This document shows, piece after piece, positions 9,669-16,991 of a DNA stretch of 64,000 nt. The notes under the pieces are model-generated. The model searched no databases. It was not told the DNA's origin and saw nothing but the letters and a program-made list of their open reading frames with translations. The stretch comes from SYFT01 sp964471115. GTDB taxonomy: Bacteria > Acidobacteriota > Vicinamibacteria > Vicinamibacterales > SCN-69-37. The stretch spans positions 1-64,000 of the forward strand of contig CAYYFE010000001.1 in the NCBI GenBank assembly GCA_964471115.1, given 5' to 3'. The number at the start of each line of letters is the position of its first letter. The first letter of the stretch is position 1. A program made the position numbers and the translations under genes.

Positions 9669-11018
9669 CTATTTCCCCACGCAGAAGCGGCTGAAGACGT
9701 GGGCCAGCAGGTCGTCGGGCGTCCGCTTCCCCGTGAGGTGCTCCAGCGCTTCGCGCGCGGGCGCCAGCTCCGCCAGCACCACCTCCTCGGCGGCACCGGC
9801 TGTGAGGGCCTCACCGGCGCGCTGTACCGATCCATGCGCTTCAGTCGCGCACTGCAGGTGCCGGGTGTTCGAGATCACCGGGTGGTCGCGCAACGACTCC
9901 TCGCCGGACAACTGGTCGACCAGCGCCCGGCGAAGATCGTCGAGTCCGGCTCCGGTGATCGTCGACGTGTGGATCACCACATCACCCAGCTCCACCGGTG
10001 GCCACGCCGGCGGACGATCGGCTTTGTTCACCGCGATCACGCGGGGCGCAGGCACACTCGCCAGCAGGCGGCGGTCATCATCGCCCAGCGGCGCCGATCC
10101 ATCCAGCACCACCACCGACAAGGCCGACGCCTCGAGCGCCTCCTGCGCGCGCCTGACACCCTCGGCCTCGATCTCGTCGATCGTCTCGCGCACGCCGGCC
10201 GTGTCCACCAGCGTCACCGGCACACCGCCGATGTCGACGGTCTCAGTCAGCACATCCCGTGTCGTGCCCGCCCGCGCGGTGACAATGGCGCGATTGGCGC
10301 CGACCAGCGCGTTGAACAGGCTTGACTTGCCGACGTTCGGGCGGCCGGCAATCACCACCAGCCGGCCTTCACGAATCAGTCGACCCCGGCGGCCATCCGA
10401 CAGAAGGGCAGACAGATCCTGCGCAACTCCGGTCAGCGCCTCTCGGGCCTCCTCGCGCGTGATGAAATGAAACCCTTCCTCGGGGAAATCCAGCGACGCC
10501 TCGAGCCGCGCGACGAGATCGAACAGGCGTTCATCGATCGCGCGGATGCGCGCCGACAAGGTGCCCTCGAGTTGATCGACCGCCACGCGGGCCTGCGCGG
10601 GAGTCACGGCGTTGACCAGGTCGGCCACGGCTTCGGCCTGAACCAGGTCCAGCCGGCCGTTCAGGTACGCGCGGAATGTGAACTCGCCCGGTTCGGCCAG
10701 TCTCGCACCCAGCCCGCACGCGCGCTCCACAATGGCGTGCAGCACGGGTGGACTGCCATGCGCGGCAATCTCCACCACATCGTCGCCCGTGTAGGACCGC
10801 GGCGCCTGGAACCAGGTCACCACCACTTCATCGATGATGCCGGCGCCGGTCGCGTCAGTCACCGTCGCAAACGTCGCGTGCCGGGGTGTGAAGTCGCCTC
10901 GACCGGTCAGCGCGCCGGCGATCCGGACCGCCTCGGGTCCCGCCACACGCACCACGCCGATGCCGCCGCGCCCTGCAGGCGTGGCCACGGCGACGATGGT
11001 GTCGGAGGCAGAGAACAT
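9669..11018 (-). CDS. mnmE: tRNA modification GTPase
   Basis: Partner GTPase of MnmG in tRNA wobble-uridine modification; 449 residues. The N-terminal tetrahydrofolate-binding domain is followed by a helical domain with an inserted G domain. That domain has G1 GRPNVGKS at residues 225-232, G3 DTAGVRET and G4 NKAD. The C-terminal FCVGK gives the catalytic cysteine C446 of the CxGK motif. Its stop is 2 bp from the mnmG start. Confidence 0.97.
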   Translation of the reverse strand: MFSASDTIVAVATPAGRGGIGVVRVAGPEAVRIAGALTGRGDFTPRHATFATVTDATGAGIIDEVVVTWFQAPRSYTGDDVVEIAAHGSPPVLHAIVERACGLGARLAEPGEFTFRAYLNGRLDLVQAEAVADLVNAVTPAQARVAVDQLEGTLSARIRAIDERLFDLVARLEASLDFPEEGFHFITREEAREALTGVAQDLSALLSDGRRGRLIREGRLVVIAGRPNVGKSSLFNALVGANRAIVTARAGTTRDVLTETVDIGGVPVTLVDTAGVRETIDEIEAEGVRRAQEALEASALSVVVLDGSAPLGDDDRRLLASVPAPRVIAVNKADRPPAWPPVELGDVVIHTSTITGAGLDDLRRALVDQLSGEESLRDHPVISNTRHLQCATEAHGSVQRAGEALTAGAAEEVVLAELAPAREALEHLTGKRTPDDLLAHVFSRFCVGK

Positions 11019-11037
11019 CCGCCCTCGCCGTTCGCCC

Positions 11038-11493
11038 TCAGCGCTTGCGCGTGATGACGACCGTCTTCATGAACGCGTCACCGATGCTCTCGGTCGTCAT
11101 GTCGAGATCGTCAGCCACCGTCAGGTGCACGATGCGGCGCGCGTAGGGGTTGAGCGGGCCCATCTCCTGGGCCACGCCGGATGACTTGGCCTTGTCCATC
11201 AGGAAGCGCGCCATCTGCCGCAGCTCGGCGTCCTTGTCCTTCCGGAAGCCCAGCGCGTCCACGATGTAGTGGCGGTCGCCGCGTTCATCGCGGCGAATCG
11301 CCGTATTGACGATGACCTGCAGCGCGTCCAGGGTTTCACCCTGCCGGCGCAGCAGGACCTCGGCGCCCTCTCCGGTGATGTTCACCCGGATCGCGTCCGG
11401 GGTTTCCTCCAGCGCGACATCCAGGGTGAGCCCCATGGCCCCGAGCACATCGGACACGAATTCGATCACGCGATTGTCGAGAGACTCCGTCAT
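11038..11493 (-). CDS. Jag/KhpB-type RNA-binding protein (KH and R3H domains)
   Basis: Small single-strand RNA-binding protein that regularly accompanies yidC near origins. A TTG start at 11502 is possible, but ATG 11493 (MTESLDNRVIEF) is preferred. It clears the yidC stop by 5 bp and has AAGGG 9 nt upstream, giving 151 residues. A KH-like domain (residues about 5-75, including TGEGAEVLLRRQGETLDALQ) precedes an R3H domain ending in RRIVHLTVADD. The N-terminal Jag_N domain of Gram-positive Jag is absent. Confidence 0.9.
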   Translation of the reverse strand: MTESLDNRVIEFVSDVLGAMGLTLDVALEETPDAIRVNITGEGAEVLLRRQGETLDALQVIVNTAIRRDERGDRHYIVDALGFRKDKDAELRQMARFLMDKAKSSGVAQEMGPLNPYARRIVHLTVADDLDMTTESIGDAFMKTVVITRKR

Positions 11494-11498
11494 GGTGT

Positions 11499-13268
11499 TC
11501 AACCCTTGATGGTCGACGCGCTGCCGACCGCTTTGGCGCGGCGTTCCGCGCTGGTGCCGCCACCCATTTTGGGTGGGGCGCCGCTGATGTGGTTGGTCAG
11601 GTACTGCTGACCGATGGTCATGATGTTGCTCATCAGCCAGTACAACACCAGGCCGGACGGCGCCCAGAGGAACATGACCGAGAAGATCAGCGGCATGAAC
11701 ATGAACACCTTCTGCTGGACGGGATCGGCCGTCGAGGGCGTCATCTTCTGCTGCCAGAACATCGTCGCGCCCATCAGGACGGGCGTGATGTACAGCGGGT
11801 CCATCACCGACAGGTCCTTGATCCAGCCGATCCAGGGCGCGCCGCGCAGTTCAATCGCCACCGACAACATCGCGTAGAAGGCGAACAGCACCGGGAAGGT
11901 GAGCAGCATGGGCACACAGCCGCTGGCCGGATTGACGCCCTTCTGCTTGTAGAGCGCCATCATCTCCTGGTTCATCTTCTGGCGCTCGGGATCCGTCATC
12001 TTGTACTTTTCGTACCGCTTCTGGATCGCCTTCACCTCGGGCTGCAGTTCCTGCATCTTGCGCATTGAGACCATGCTGCGATGCCGAAGCGGGAACATGA
12101 CCACGTTGAGCAGGACGGTCAGCGCGATGATCGACCAGCCGAAATTGCCCAGGTAGCCATTGATCCACTTGAGCGCCTGCAGGAGCGGCACGACCAGCCA
12201 GGCGAAGATGCCGAAATCAATCGCGCGCACCAGCTGTGTATCCACCGCGCGGAGGATGTCGAAGTCCTTCGGGCCGATGAAAAACGGCAGCGACAACGGA
12301 CCGGACGTCGAAATGCTGTAGTCGACGAACGTGCGCTGGGTGACGCCCGTCGCCGTGGCGTCGGGCTCGGGCACCGGCAACAGCAACGGCCGGAAGTCCG
12401 CGCGCACGCTGCGGGTGCCGGGGACGGCGGCCGACAGGAAGTAGTGATCGCCGACGCCCACAAAACGCATGGCGCCTTCGTAGGTCGGCTGGGTGGTGAT
12501 GTCGCTGTCGGCCAGGCGCTCGACCTCGTTGTTGAGGTGATACAACGCGGCAGGCGGGTAGCTCGGCATCATCGCGCTGCCCGTGCCGAACCCTCGGCCC
12601 AGCGACGGCCCCATCCGCAGCGTCACGGGACGCGCGACGCCATTCACGTCGACCGACGCGTCAACCGTGATGGTGTAGGGCTGCCCCTCCTGCGGCTGGA
12701 AGTGGAAGCTCTTGCGCGCGGCCAGCCCGGTGGCGGGATCGGTGAACTCGAAACTGACGGTGCCCGGCGAGGAACCCAGCGTCAGTGTCCCCTCGGTCGT
12801 CGAGCGGAACTTCGCCACCGCCAGCCGCGCCGACAGCTCAGGCTGATCGGTCGCCAGCGTGAACGGGCGCGCTGAGCCTGCGGGCAGTTCGACCGGCACC
12901 AGCTCGAGCGGCTGCCCTTGTGGATCGAAATACCGCTTCAACCGCCAGCTCTTGACCGACGCGCCTTCGGTGGTGAACACCACGTGCAGGTGATCGGTTT
13001 CCACCGTGATGTCACGCGCTGGTGTGTCGTCGACGGGCACGGCCGGTTCCGCCGCGCCGGCCTGGGGCGCCGTGGTCGTTGCCGCGGGTGCGCCGGGCGC
13101 GGCAGCACCGGCCGCACCTGGAGGTGTGGTGGCGGCAGCCGTGCCGGGGTCGCCCGCGGCGGGAGTCGTCACACTGGTCGGCGGCGGGGGCGGCGGCACC
13201 ACGTACGTCTGGTAGAGCGCCAGAACGCCGAACGACAGGAAGATGGCGAGGAAGACGCGCTTTTCCAT
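11499..13268 (-). CDS. yidC: Membrane protein insertase YidC
   Basis: Inserts proteins into the cytoplasmic membrane, alone or with Sec. The protein has 589 residues, the long Gram-negative type. A first membrane helix at about residues 5-23 is followed by a Pro/Ala/Thr-rich linker (about 25-80). A periplasmic beta domain (about 85-340) follows, then the conserved five-helix insertase core with FGWSIIALTVLLNVVMFPL and NPASGCVPMLLTFPVLFAFY. It is flanked by yidD and jag as usual. Confidence 0.97.
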   Translation of the reverse strand: MEKRVFLAIFLSFGVLALYQTYVVPPPPPPTSVTTPAAGDPGTAAATTPPGAAGAAAPGAPAATTTAPQAGAAEPAVPVDDTPARDITVETDHLHVVFTTEGASVKSWRLKRYFDPQGQPLELVPVELPAGSARPFTLATDQPELSARLAVAKFRSTTEGTLTLGSSPGTVSFEFTDPATGLAARKSFHFQPQEGQPYTITVDASVDVNGVARPVTLRMGPSLGRGFGTGSAMMPSYPPAALYHLNNEVERLADSDITTQPTYEGAMRFVGVGDHYFLSAAVPGTRSVRADFRPLLLPVPEPDATATGVTQRTFVDYSISTSGPLSLPFFIGPKDFDILRAVDTQLVRAIDFGIFAWLVVPLLQALKWINGYLGNFGWSIIALTVLLNVVMFPLRHRSMVSMRKMQELQPEVKAIQKRYEKYKMTDPERQKMNQEMMALYKQKGVNPASGCVPMLLTFPVLFAFYAMLSVAIELRGAPWIGWIKDLSVMDPLYITPVLMGATMFWQQKMTPSTADPVQQKVFMFMPLIFSVMFLWAPSGLVLYWLMSNIMTIGQQYLTNHISGAPPKMGGGTSAERRAKAVGSASTIKG

Positions 13269-13277
13269 TGAGATGAG

Positions 13278-13508
13278 TTATTTCGCGGGCGGCACGGGAT
13301 CGATCCCGTGGGAGCCAAGAGGGTGACACTTCGCCACACGCACCAGCGACAGGCGCAGGCCCTTCAGCAGCCCGTGGCGTTCGATGGCGGTGATGGCGTA
13401 GGCCGAGCAGGACGGTTCAAAGCGGCACGCGCCGCCCAGAAACGGCGAGAGCAGCAGCTGGTAGGCATGGACCAGGCCCACGCCGATGCGCCGCGGCCAG
13501 ACCGTCAA
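13278..13508 (-). CDS. yidD: Membrane protein insertion efficiency factor YidD
   Basis: Short membrane-associated helper of YidC; 76 residues. The family motifs HAYQLLLSPFLGGACRFEPSCSAYA and HPLGSHGIDPVPP are intact, including the two motif cysteines. Its ATG overlaps the rnpA stop by 4 bp (ATGA, 13505-13508), which indicates translational coupling. yidC begins 9 bp further on. Confidence 0.96.
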   Translation of the reverse strand: MTVWPRRIGVGLVHAYQLLLSPFLGGACRFEPSCSAYAITAIERHGLLKGLRLSLVRVAKCHPLGSHGIDPVPPAK

Positions 13509-13873
13509 TGTGAGAGTCCTCGGCGCAGACCTGCGAGCGCCGTCTGGAAATCGCGCGCCGCCAAATCAAACGGCGCCTCGATCAACGCACGCCGCGGAAT
13601 GGCCACGATGTCGAGCGGCACGAGCCCTCGCGCGCCGGCCGTGTCAGGCTCGGTCTGCCGGAAGATCTCCCGAAGGCGGCGCTTGGCGCGGTTCCGCATG
13701 ACGGCGTTGCCGAATTTTCTTGAGGCTATCAGACCCAGGCGATCCACGGCGTGCTCATTGGGAAGGACAAGCAGGGTGACCAGCCGGGTGGCCGCCCGCC
13801 GGCCCTGCGTCTGCACTCGCTGGAACTCGTGTCGCGCTGTGAGGCGTACGTGAGATCCGAACCGGAGCGACAT
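13505..13873 (-). CDS. rnpA: Ribonuclease P protein component
   Basis: Protein subunit of RNase P, which matures the 5' ends of tRNAs. The protein has 122 residues. The signature RNR region reads NAVMRNRAKRRLREIFR, preceded by GLIASRKFGNAV. It lies 31 bp downstream of rpmH, the nearly universal rpmH-rnpA arrangement, and overlaps yidD by 4 bp. Confidence 0.96.
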   Translation of the reverse strand: MSLRFGSHVRLTARHEFQRVQTQGRRAATRLVTLLVLPNEHAVDRLGLIASRKFGNAVMRNRAKRRLREIFRQTEPDTAGARGLVPLDIVAIPRRALIEAPFDLAARDFQTALAGLRRGLSH

Positions 13874-13904
13874 CAGGGTCCCGGGCAGCCGGCGTCCGAC
13901 CCGC

Positions 13905-14048
13905 CTAGCGGGTCGAGACCGTCAGGCGCTTGCGGCCCTTCGCACGACGACGCTTCAGGACCAGACGGCCATTCTTGGTGCGCATCCGAACCAGGAAGCC
14001 GTGAGTGCGGCGCCGGCGCCGGTTGTTGGGTTGGAACGTTCGCTTCAT
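13905..14048 (-). CDS. rpmH: 50S ribosomal protein L34
   Basis: A 47-residue ribosomal protein read directly from the minus strand. It begins MKRTFQPNNRRRRRTHGFL, ends KGRKRLTVSTR and stops with TAG at 13905-13907. The composition (about half Arg/Lys) and the sequence are unmistakable L34. It is the first gene of the leftward rpmH-rnpA-yidD-yidC block and is too short for many gene callers. Confidence 0.97.
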   Translation of the reverse strand: MKRTFQPNNRRRRRTHGFLVRMRTKNGRLVLKRRRAKGRKRLTVSTR

Positions 14049-14091
14049 GACACTCCCTACCAGGGCACCACCGTGCGCTGGAGAAACTCAA

Positions 14092-14121
14092 ATGCTATCG
14101 GACCAGGGAAAAGCCTGTCAA
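14092..14121 (-). promoter_or_regulatory. Candidate promoter for rpmH-rnpA
   Basis: Reading on the minus strand, a perfect -35 TTGACA (14121-14116) is followed after 18 bp by TAGCAT (14097-14092; 4 of 6 matches to TATAAT). Transcription would begin near 14085, about 37 nt upstream of the rpmH ATG. The promoter lies inside the origin region between rpmH and dnaA. Confidence 0.5.
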
Positions 14122-14167
14122 TGTACACGCCGGCCGCCACCTGATGGGCGTATGCTAGTGTCCCGAC

Positions 14168-14199
14168 TTTTCCACACCTGTGGAAAAATCTGTGGAAAA
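14168..14199. promoter_or_regulatory. DnaA-box cluster upstream of dnaA (oriC part)
   Basis: Three copies of TTTTCCACA, a form of the TTWTNCACA DnaA box, occur within 32 bp: 14168-14176 on plus, then 14179-14187 and 14191-14199 on minus (TGTGGAAAA). The first two form an inverted pair. They end 20 bp before the dnaA ATG, so they may serve both autoregulation and replication initiation. Confidence 0.75.
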
Positions 14200-14218
14200 C
14201 AGAGGTTTTGCCTGATTT

Positions 14219-15604
14219 ATGGGCGAAAGTCAGACAAAAACAACCCCTTCGGTGTGGGAAAAAGTGCTGGGACGGGTCGAAACCAAGGTCAACCGGCACA
14301 GCTATTTCTCCTGGTTTCACCGCACCTCCCTGCTCGAGGATGCCGGGGCCCTGCTCCGCGTGGCCGTGCCGAACGACATGACCGCCGAGTGGCTGACCAA
14401 ACACTACGCCGCGGTCATTGACGATGCGTTGGCGGAGGCGGGCAGGCCTGGCGTGCAGGTGCAATACGTTGCCACCGATGGCGAAATGAACGCGGCTCCG
14501 GCAGCCGGCCAGATGCCGGCCGGAGAACCGGTGCCGGCGCCTGAGATGGACGCGGCCGGCGACGGCGCGGCGGCGGCCATCGAGGACGTGTCCGGCCTGA
14601 GTCCTCGGTACACGTTCGACACGTTCATCGTGGGCGCCTCGAATCAGTTCGCGGACGCGGCCTGCCGCGCCGTGGCTGAAGCGCCGTCGCGCTCCTACAA
14701 CCCGCTGTTCATCTATGGCGGCGTCGGTCTGGGCAAGACGCACCTGATGCACGCGATTGGGCACTACGTCCTCCGCCATCATCCGGGACTGAAGCTCACC
14801 TACGTGTCCTCGGAACGGTTCATGAACGAGGTCATCAACGCGCTGCGGTACGACCGCATCCTTGAATTCCGCGAGCGGTATCGCTCGGTCGACGTGTTGC
14901 TCGTCGACGACATTCAGTTCATCGCCGGCAAGGAACGGACGCAGACCGAGTTCTTCCACACGTTCAACGCGCTGTACGACGCGCAGAAACAAATCGTCAT
15001 CAGCAGCGACTGCCCGCCGCACCAGATTGCCGAACTCGAGGAGCGGCTGCGGTCACGGTTCGAGTGGGGCCTGACCGCCGACATCCAGGCGCCGGACCTC
15101 GAGACCAAGATCGCCATCATCAACCGCAAGGCGGAGAGTGAAGGCGTCACGCTGGCCGGCGACGTCGCGTTGTACATCGCGGGCCGCATCAAGTCGAACA
15201 TCCGCGAACTGGAAGGATCCCTCATCCGCCTGCTGGCCTACGCGTCGCTGACCGGCCATGAGGTGACGGTGGACCTGGCCAAGCAGGTGCTGCGCGACAT
15301 CCTCCGCCAGGATGAACGGGCCATCACGATTGACGGCATTCAGAAGTTCGTGGCCGAGTTCTACCAGATGAAACTGAGCGACCTGAAGTCGCGCAACAAC
15401 TCGAAGTCCGTGGCCATGCCCCGCCAGGTGGCCATGTATCTCTGCAAGAACCTGACGCCGGCTTCCTTGCCCGAAATCGGGAAGAGTTTTGGCGGCAAAC
15501 ACCACTCCACCGTCATTCACTCCATCAGGAAAGTGGAGGAGTTGCGGCAGTCCGACCCGGATTTCAACAACCAGATCAACAGCCTCCTCCAGTCACTCCG
15601 GTAG
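14219..15604 (+). CDS. dnaA: Chromosomal replication initiator DnaA
   Basis: Origin-binding AAA+ initiator; 461 residues, with all four domains recognisable. Domain I (1-85) is followed by an Ala/Pro/Glu-rich linker (about 90-125) and the ATPase domain. This has Walker A GGVGLGKT at 167-174 and Walker B LLVDDIQF. Domain IV carries the DnaA signature around GGKHHSTVIHSIRKVEEL. Genes diverge from this point (left arm minus, dnaA onwards plus), as expected at oriC. Confidence 0.98.
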   Translation: MGESQTKTTPSVWEKVLGRVETKVNRHSYFSWFHRTSLLEDAGALLRVAVPNDMTAEWLTKHYAAVIDDALAEAGRPGVQVQYVATDGEMNAAPAAGQMPAGEPVPAPEMDAAGDGAAAAIEDVSGLSPRYTFDTFIVGASNQFADAACRAVAEAPSRSYNPLFIYGGVGLGKTHLMHAIGHYVLRHHPGLKLTYVSSERFMNEVINALRYDRILEFRERYRSVDVLLVDDIQFIAGKERTQTEFFHTFNALYDAQKQIVISSDCPPHQIAELEERLRSRFEWGLTADIQAPDLETKIAIINRKAESEGVTLAGDVALYIAGRIKSNIRELEGSLIRLLAYASLTGHEVTVDLAKQVLRDILRQDERAITIDGIQKFVAEFYQMKLSDLKSRNNSKSVAMPRQVAMYLCKNLTPASLPEIGKSFGGKHHSTVIHSIRKVEELRQSDPDFNNQINSLLQSLR

Positions 15605-15884
15605 GGTTTTCCACAGGGTCGCCATGTGGAAGGCTGTGCATCGATTGCGGTACCCGCCGGCAGGCCTGTTTTCCCACAGATTCCAGCCGTGGATACGCGG
15701 CCGGTACCCACAGGATCTTCCACAGCCTAAGTTGTTGATGCTGAACAGGTAACGGCTGTACTTTCGGTTACCAACAGGCCCTTATTCCTGTTATAATCCT
15801 TTGTCTTTTTGATCTTCGGTTAGAACGTTCGATCGATGCAGCCCGGCGAACGTGTACACGCCGAGAGAGAGGTCGCCCCGCCCT
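15605..15884. other. dnaA-dnaN spacer, probable oriC core
   Basis: This 280-bp non-coding stretch begins with TTTTCCACA (15607-15615). It then has TGTGGAAGG (15625), a near-box TCTTCCACA (15716-15724) and other CCCACA/CCACAG repeats. It then turns AT-rich (about 15770-15830), a candidate unwinding element. Together with the boxes before dnaA, this makes a bipartite origin likely. The functional core and direction of unwinding cannot be fixed from sequence alone. Confidence 0.7.
15769..15797 (+). promoter_or_regulatory. dnaN promoter
   Basis: A perfect -10 TATAAT (15792-15797) is preceded at 17-bp spacing by TTACCA (15769-15774; 4 of 6 matches to TTGACA). Transcription would start near 15804, about 80 nt before the dnaN ATG, within the AT-rich part of the origin spacer. 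Confidence 0.65.
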
Positions 15885-16991
15885 ATGGAGTTCGTCGTTC
15901 GCAAGACTGATCTGCTGAAGGAACTCTCACTGCTGCAAGGCATCGTCGAACGCAAGAACACAATCCCGATCCTCGCCAATGTGCTGATTGAGGCTGGCGA
16001 TGGCGCCATCTCTCTGCTGGCGACGGATCTGGACGTGGCCCTGCGCAGCCGCTGTGAGGCGACCGTCAGCAAACCGGGCACCCTGACCCTGCCGGCGAAG
16101 AAACTGTTCGAAATCGTCAATGCGCTGCCCGACACCGACGTCCGGGTCGAGTCGGACAAGGGCGGCAAGAGCGTGACGGTGGCGGCTGACCGGTTCGAGT
16201 CGAAGCTGCAGACACTGCCCGCTAGTGAGTTCCCCACGCCGCCGCAGGAAGCCGGGACGGTGGAAGCCTCGCTGCCGGGCACGGCGCTCAAGCGGATGAT
16301 CTCGCATACCCGATTCGCCATCACCAGCGAGGACACCCGGTACTTCCTCAACGGCGCCCAGCTGGTCATTCGGCCCGACTCGCTCAGCATGGTCGCCACC
16401 GACGGGCACCGTCTGGCGTTTGTGACGGTCAACGAGGCGTCGGGCGCCGGCGCCCAGGCCGAAGTCCTGTTGCCCCGCAAGACCCTGAACGAAGTGGCGC
16501 GGCTCATCGACGGCGGAGCCGCGGTCGAGTTCTCCCAGGGCGAGAATCACATCTTCTTCAAGGCCGAAGGCCGTCTGCTGATCTCGCGCAAGATTGACGC
16601 GAACTTCCCGGCGTACGAACGGGTGATTCCCAAGAGCAACGACAAGCAGATCGAGTTCGACCGCGATCGCCTGGCGTCGGCGCTGCGCCGCGTCCGGTTG
16701 CTGTCGAACGAGCGGTCGAAAGCCGTCAAGTTCGGCATCGGCGCCGACCAGGTGGAAATCACCTCGAACACGCCGGAACTCGGCGAGGCGCACGAAGTGC
16801 TGCCCGTGCAGTACTCGGGCCCTGCGCTGCAGATCTGTTTCAACGCCGACTATGTCGACAACTTCCTGAACGTGGTGGAAACGGAAAACGTCCTGCTGGA
16901 ATTCAAGGACGAGATGAGCCAGGCCGTCATGAAGCCGATTGGCGCCGAGGGCTACGAGTACACCTACGTCATCATGCCGATGCGTCTCTGA
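15885..16991 (+). CDS. dnaN: DNA polymerase III beta subunit (sliding clamp)
   Basis: Ring-shaped processivity clamp; 368 residues from ATG 15885 (MEFVVRKTDLLKELSLLQ). An upstream GTG at 15852 would add 11 residues with no clamp homology, so it was not used. The three repeated clamp domains and the conserved C-terminus EGYEYTYVIMPMRL are present. Its TGA overlaps the gyrB ATG by one base (TGATG), coupling the two genes. Confidence 0.97.
   Translation: MEFVVRKTDLLKELSLLQGIVERKNTIPILANVLIEAGDGAISLLATDLDVALRSRCEATVSKPGTLTLPAKKLFEIVNALPDTDVRVESDKGGKSVTVAADRFESKLQTLPASEFPTPPQEAGTVEASLPGTALKRMISHTRFAITSEDTRYFLNGAQLVIRPDSLSMVATDGHRLAFVTVNEASGAGAQAEVLLPRKTLNEVARLIDGGAAVEFSQGENHIFFKAEGRLLISRKIDANFPAYERVIPKSNDKQIEFDRDRLASALRRVRLLSNERSKAVKFGIGADQVEITSNTPELGEAHEVLPVQYSGPALQICFNADYVDNFLNVVETENVLLEFKDEMSQAVMKPIGAEGYEYTYVIMPMRL

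Noticed and set aside
14057..15022. 321-codon minus-strand frame opposite dnaA
   Set aside because: DnaA is certain on plus, and the antisense frame has no homologous features.
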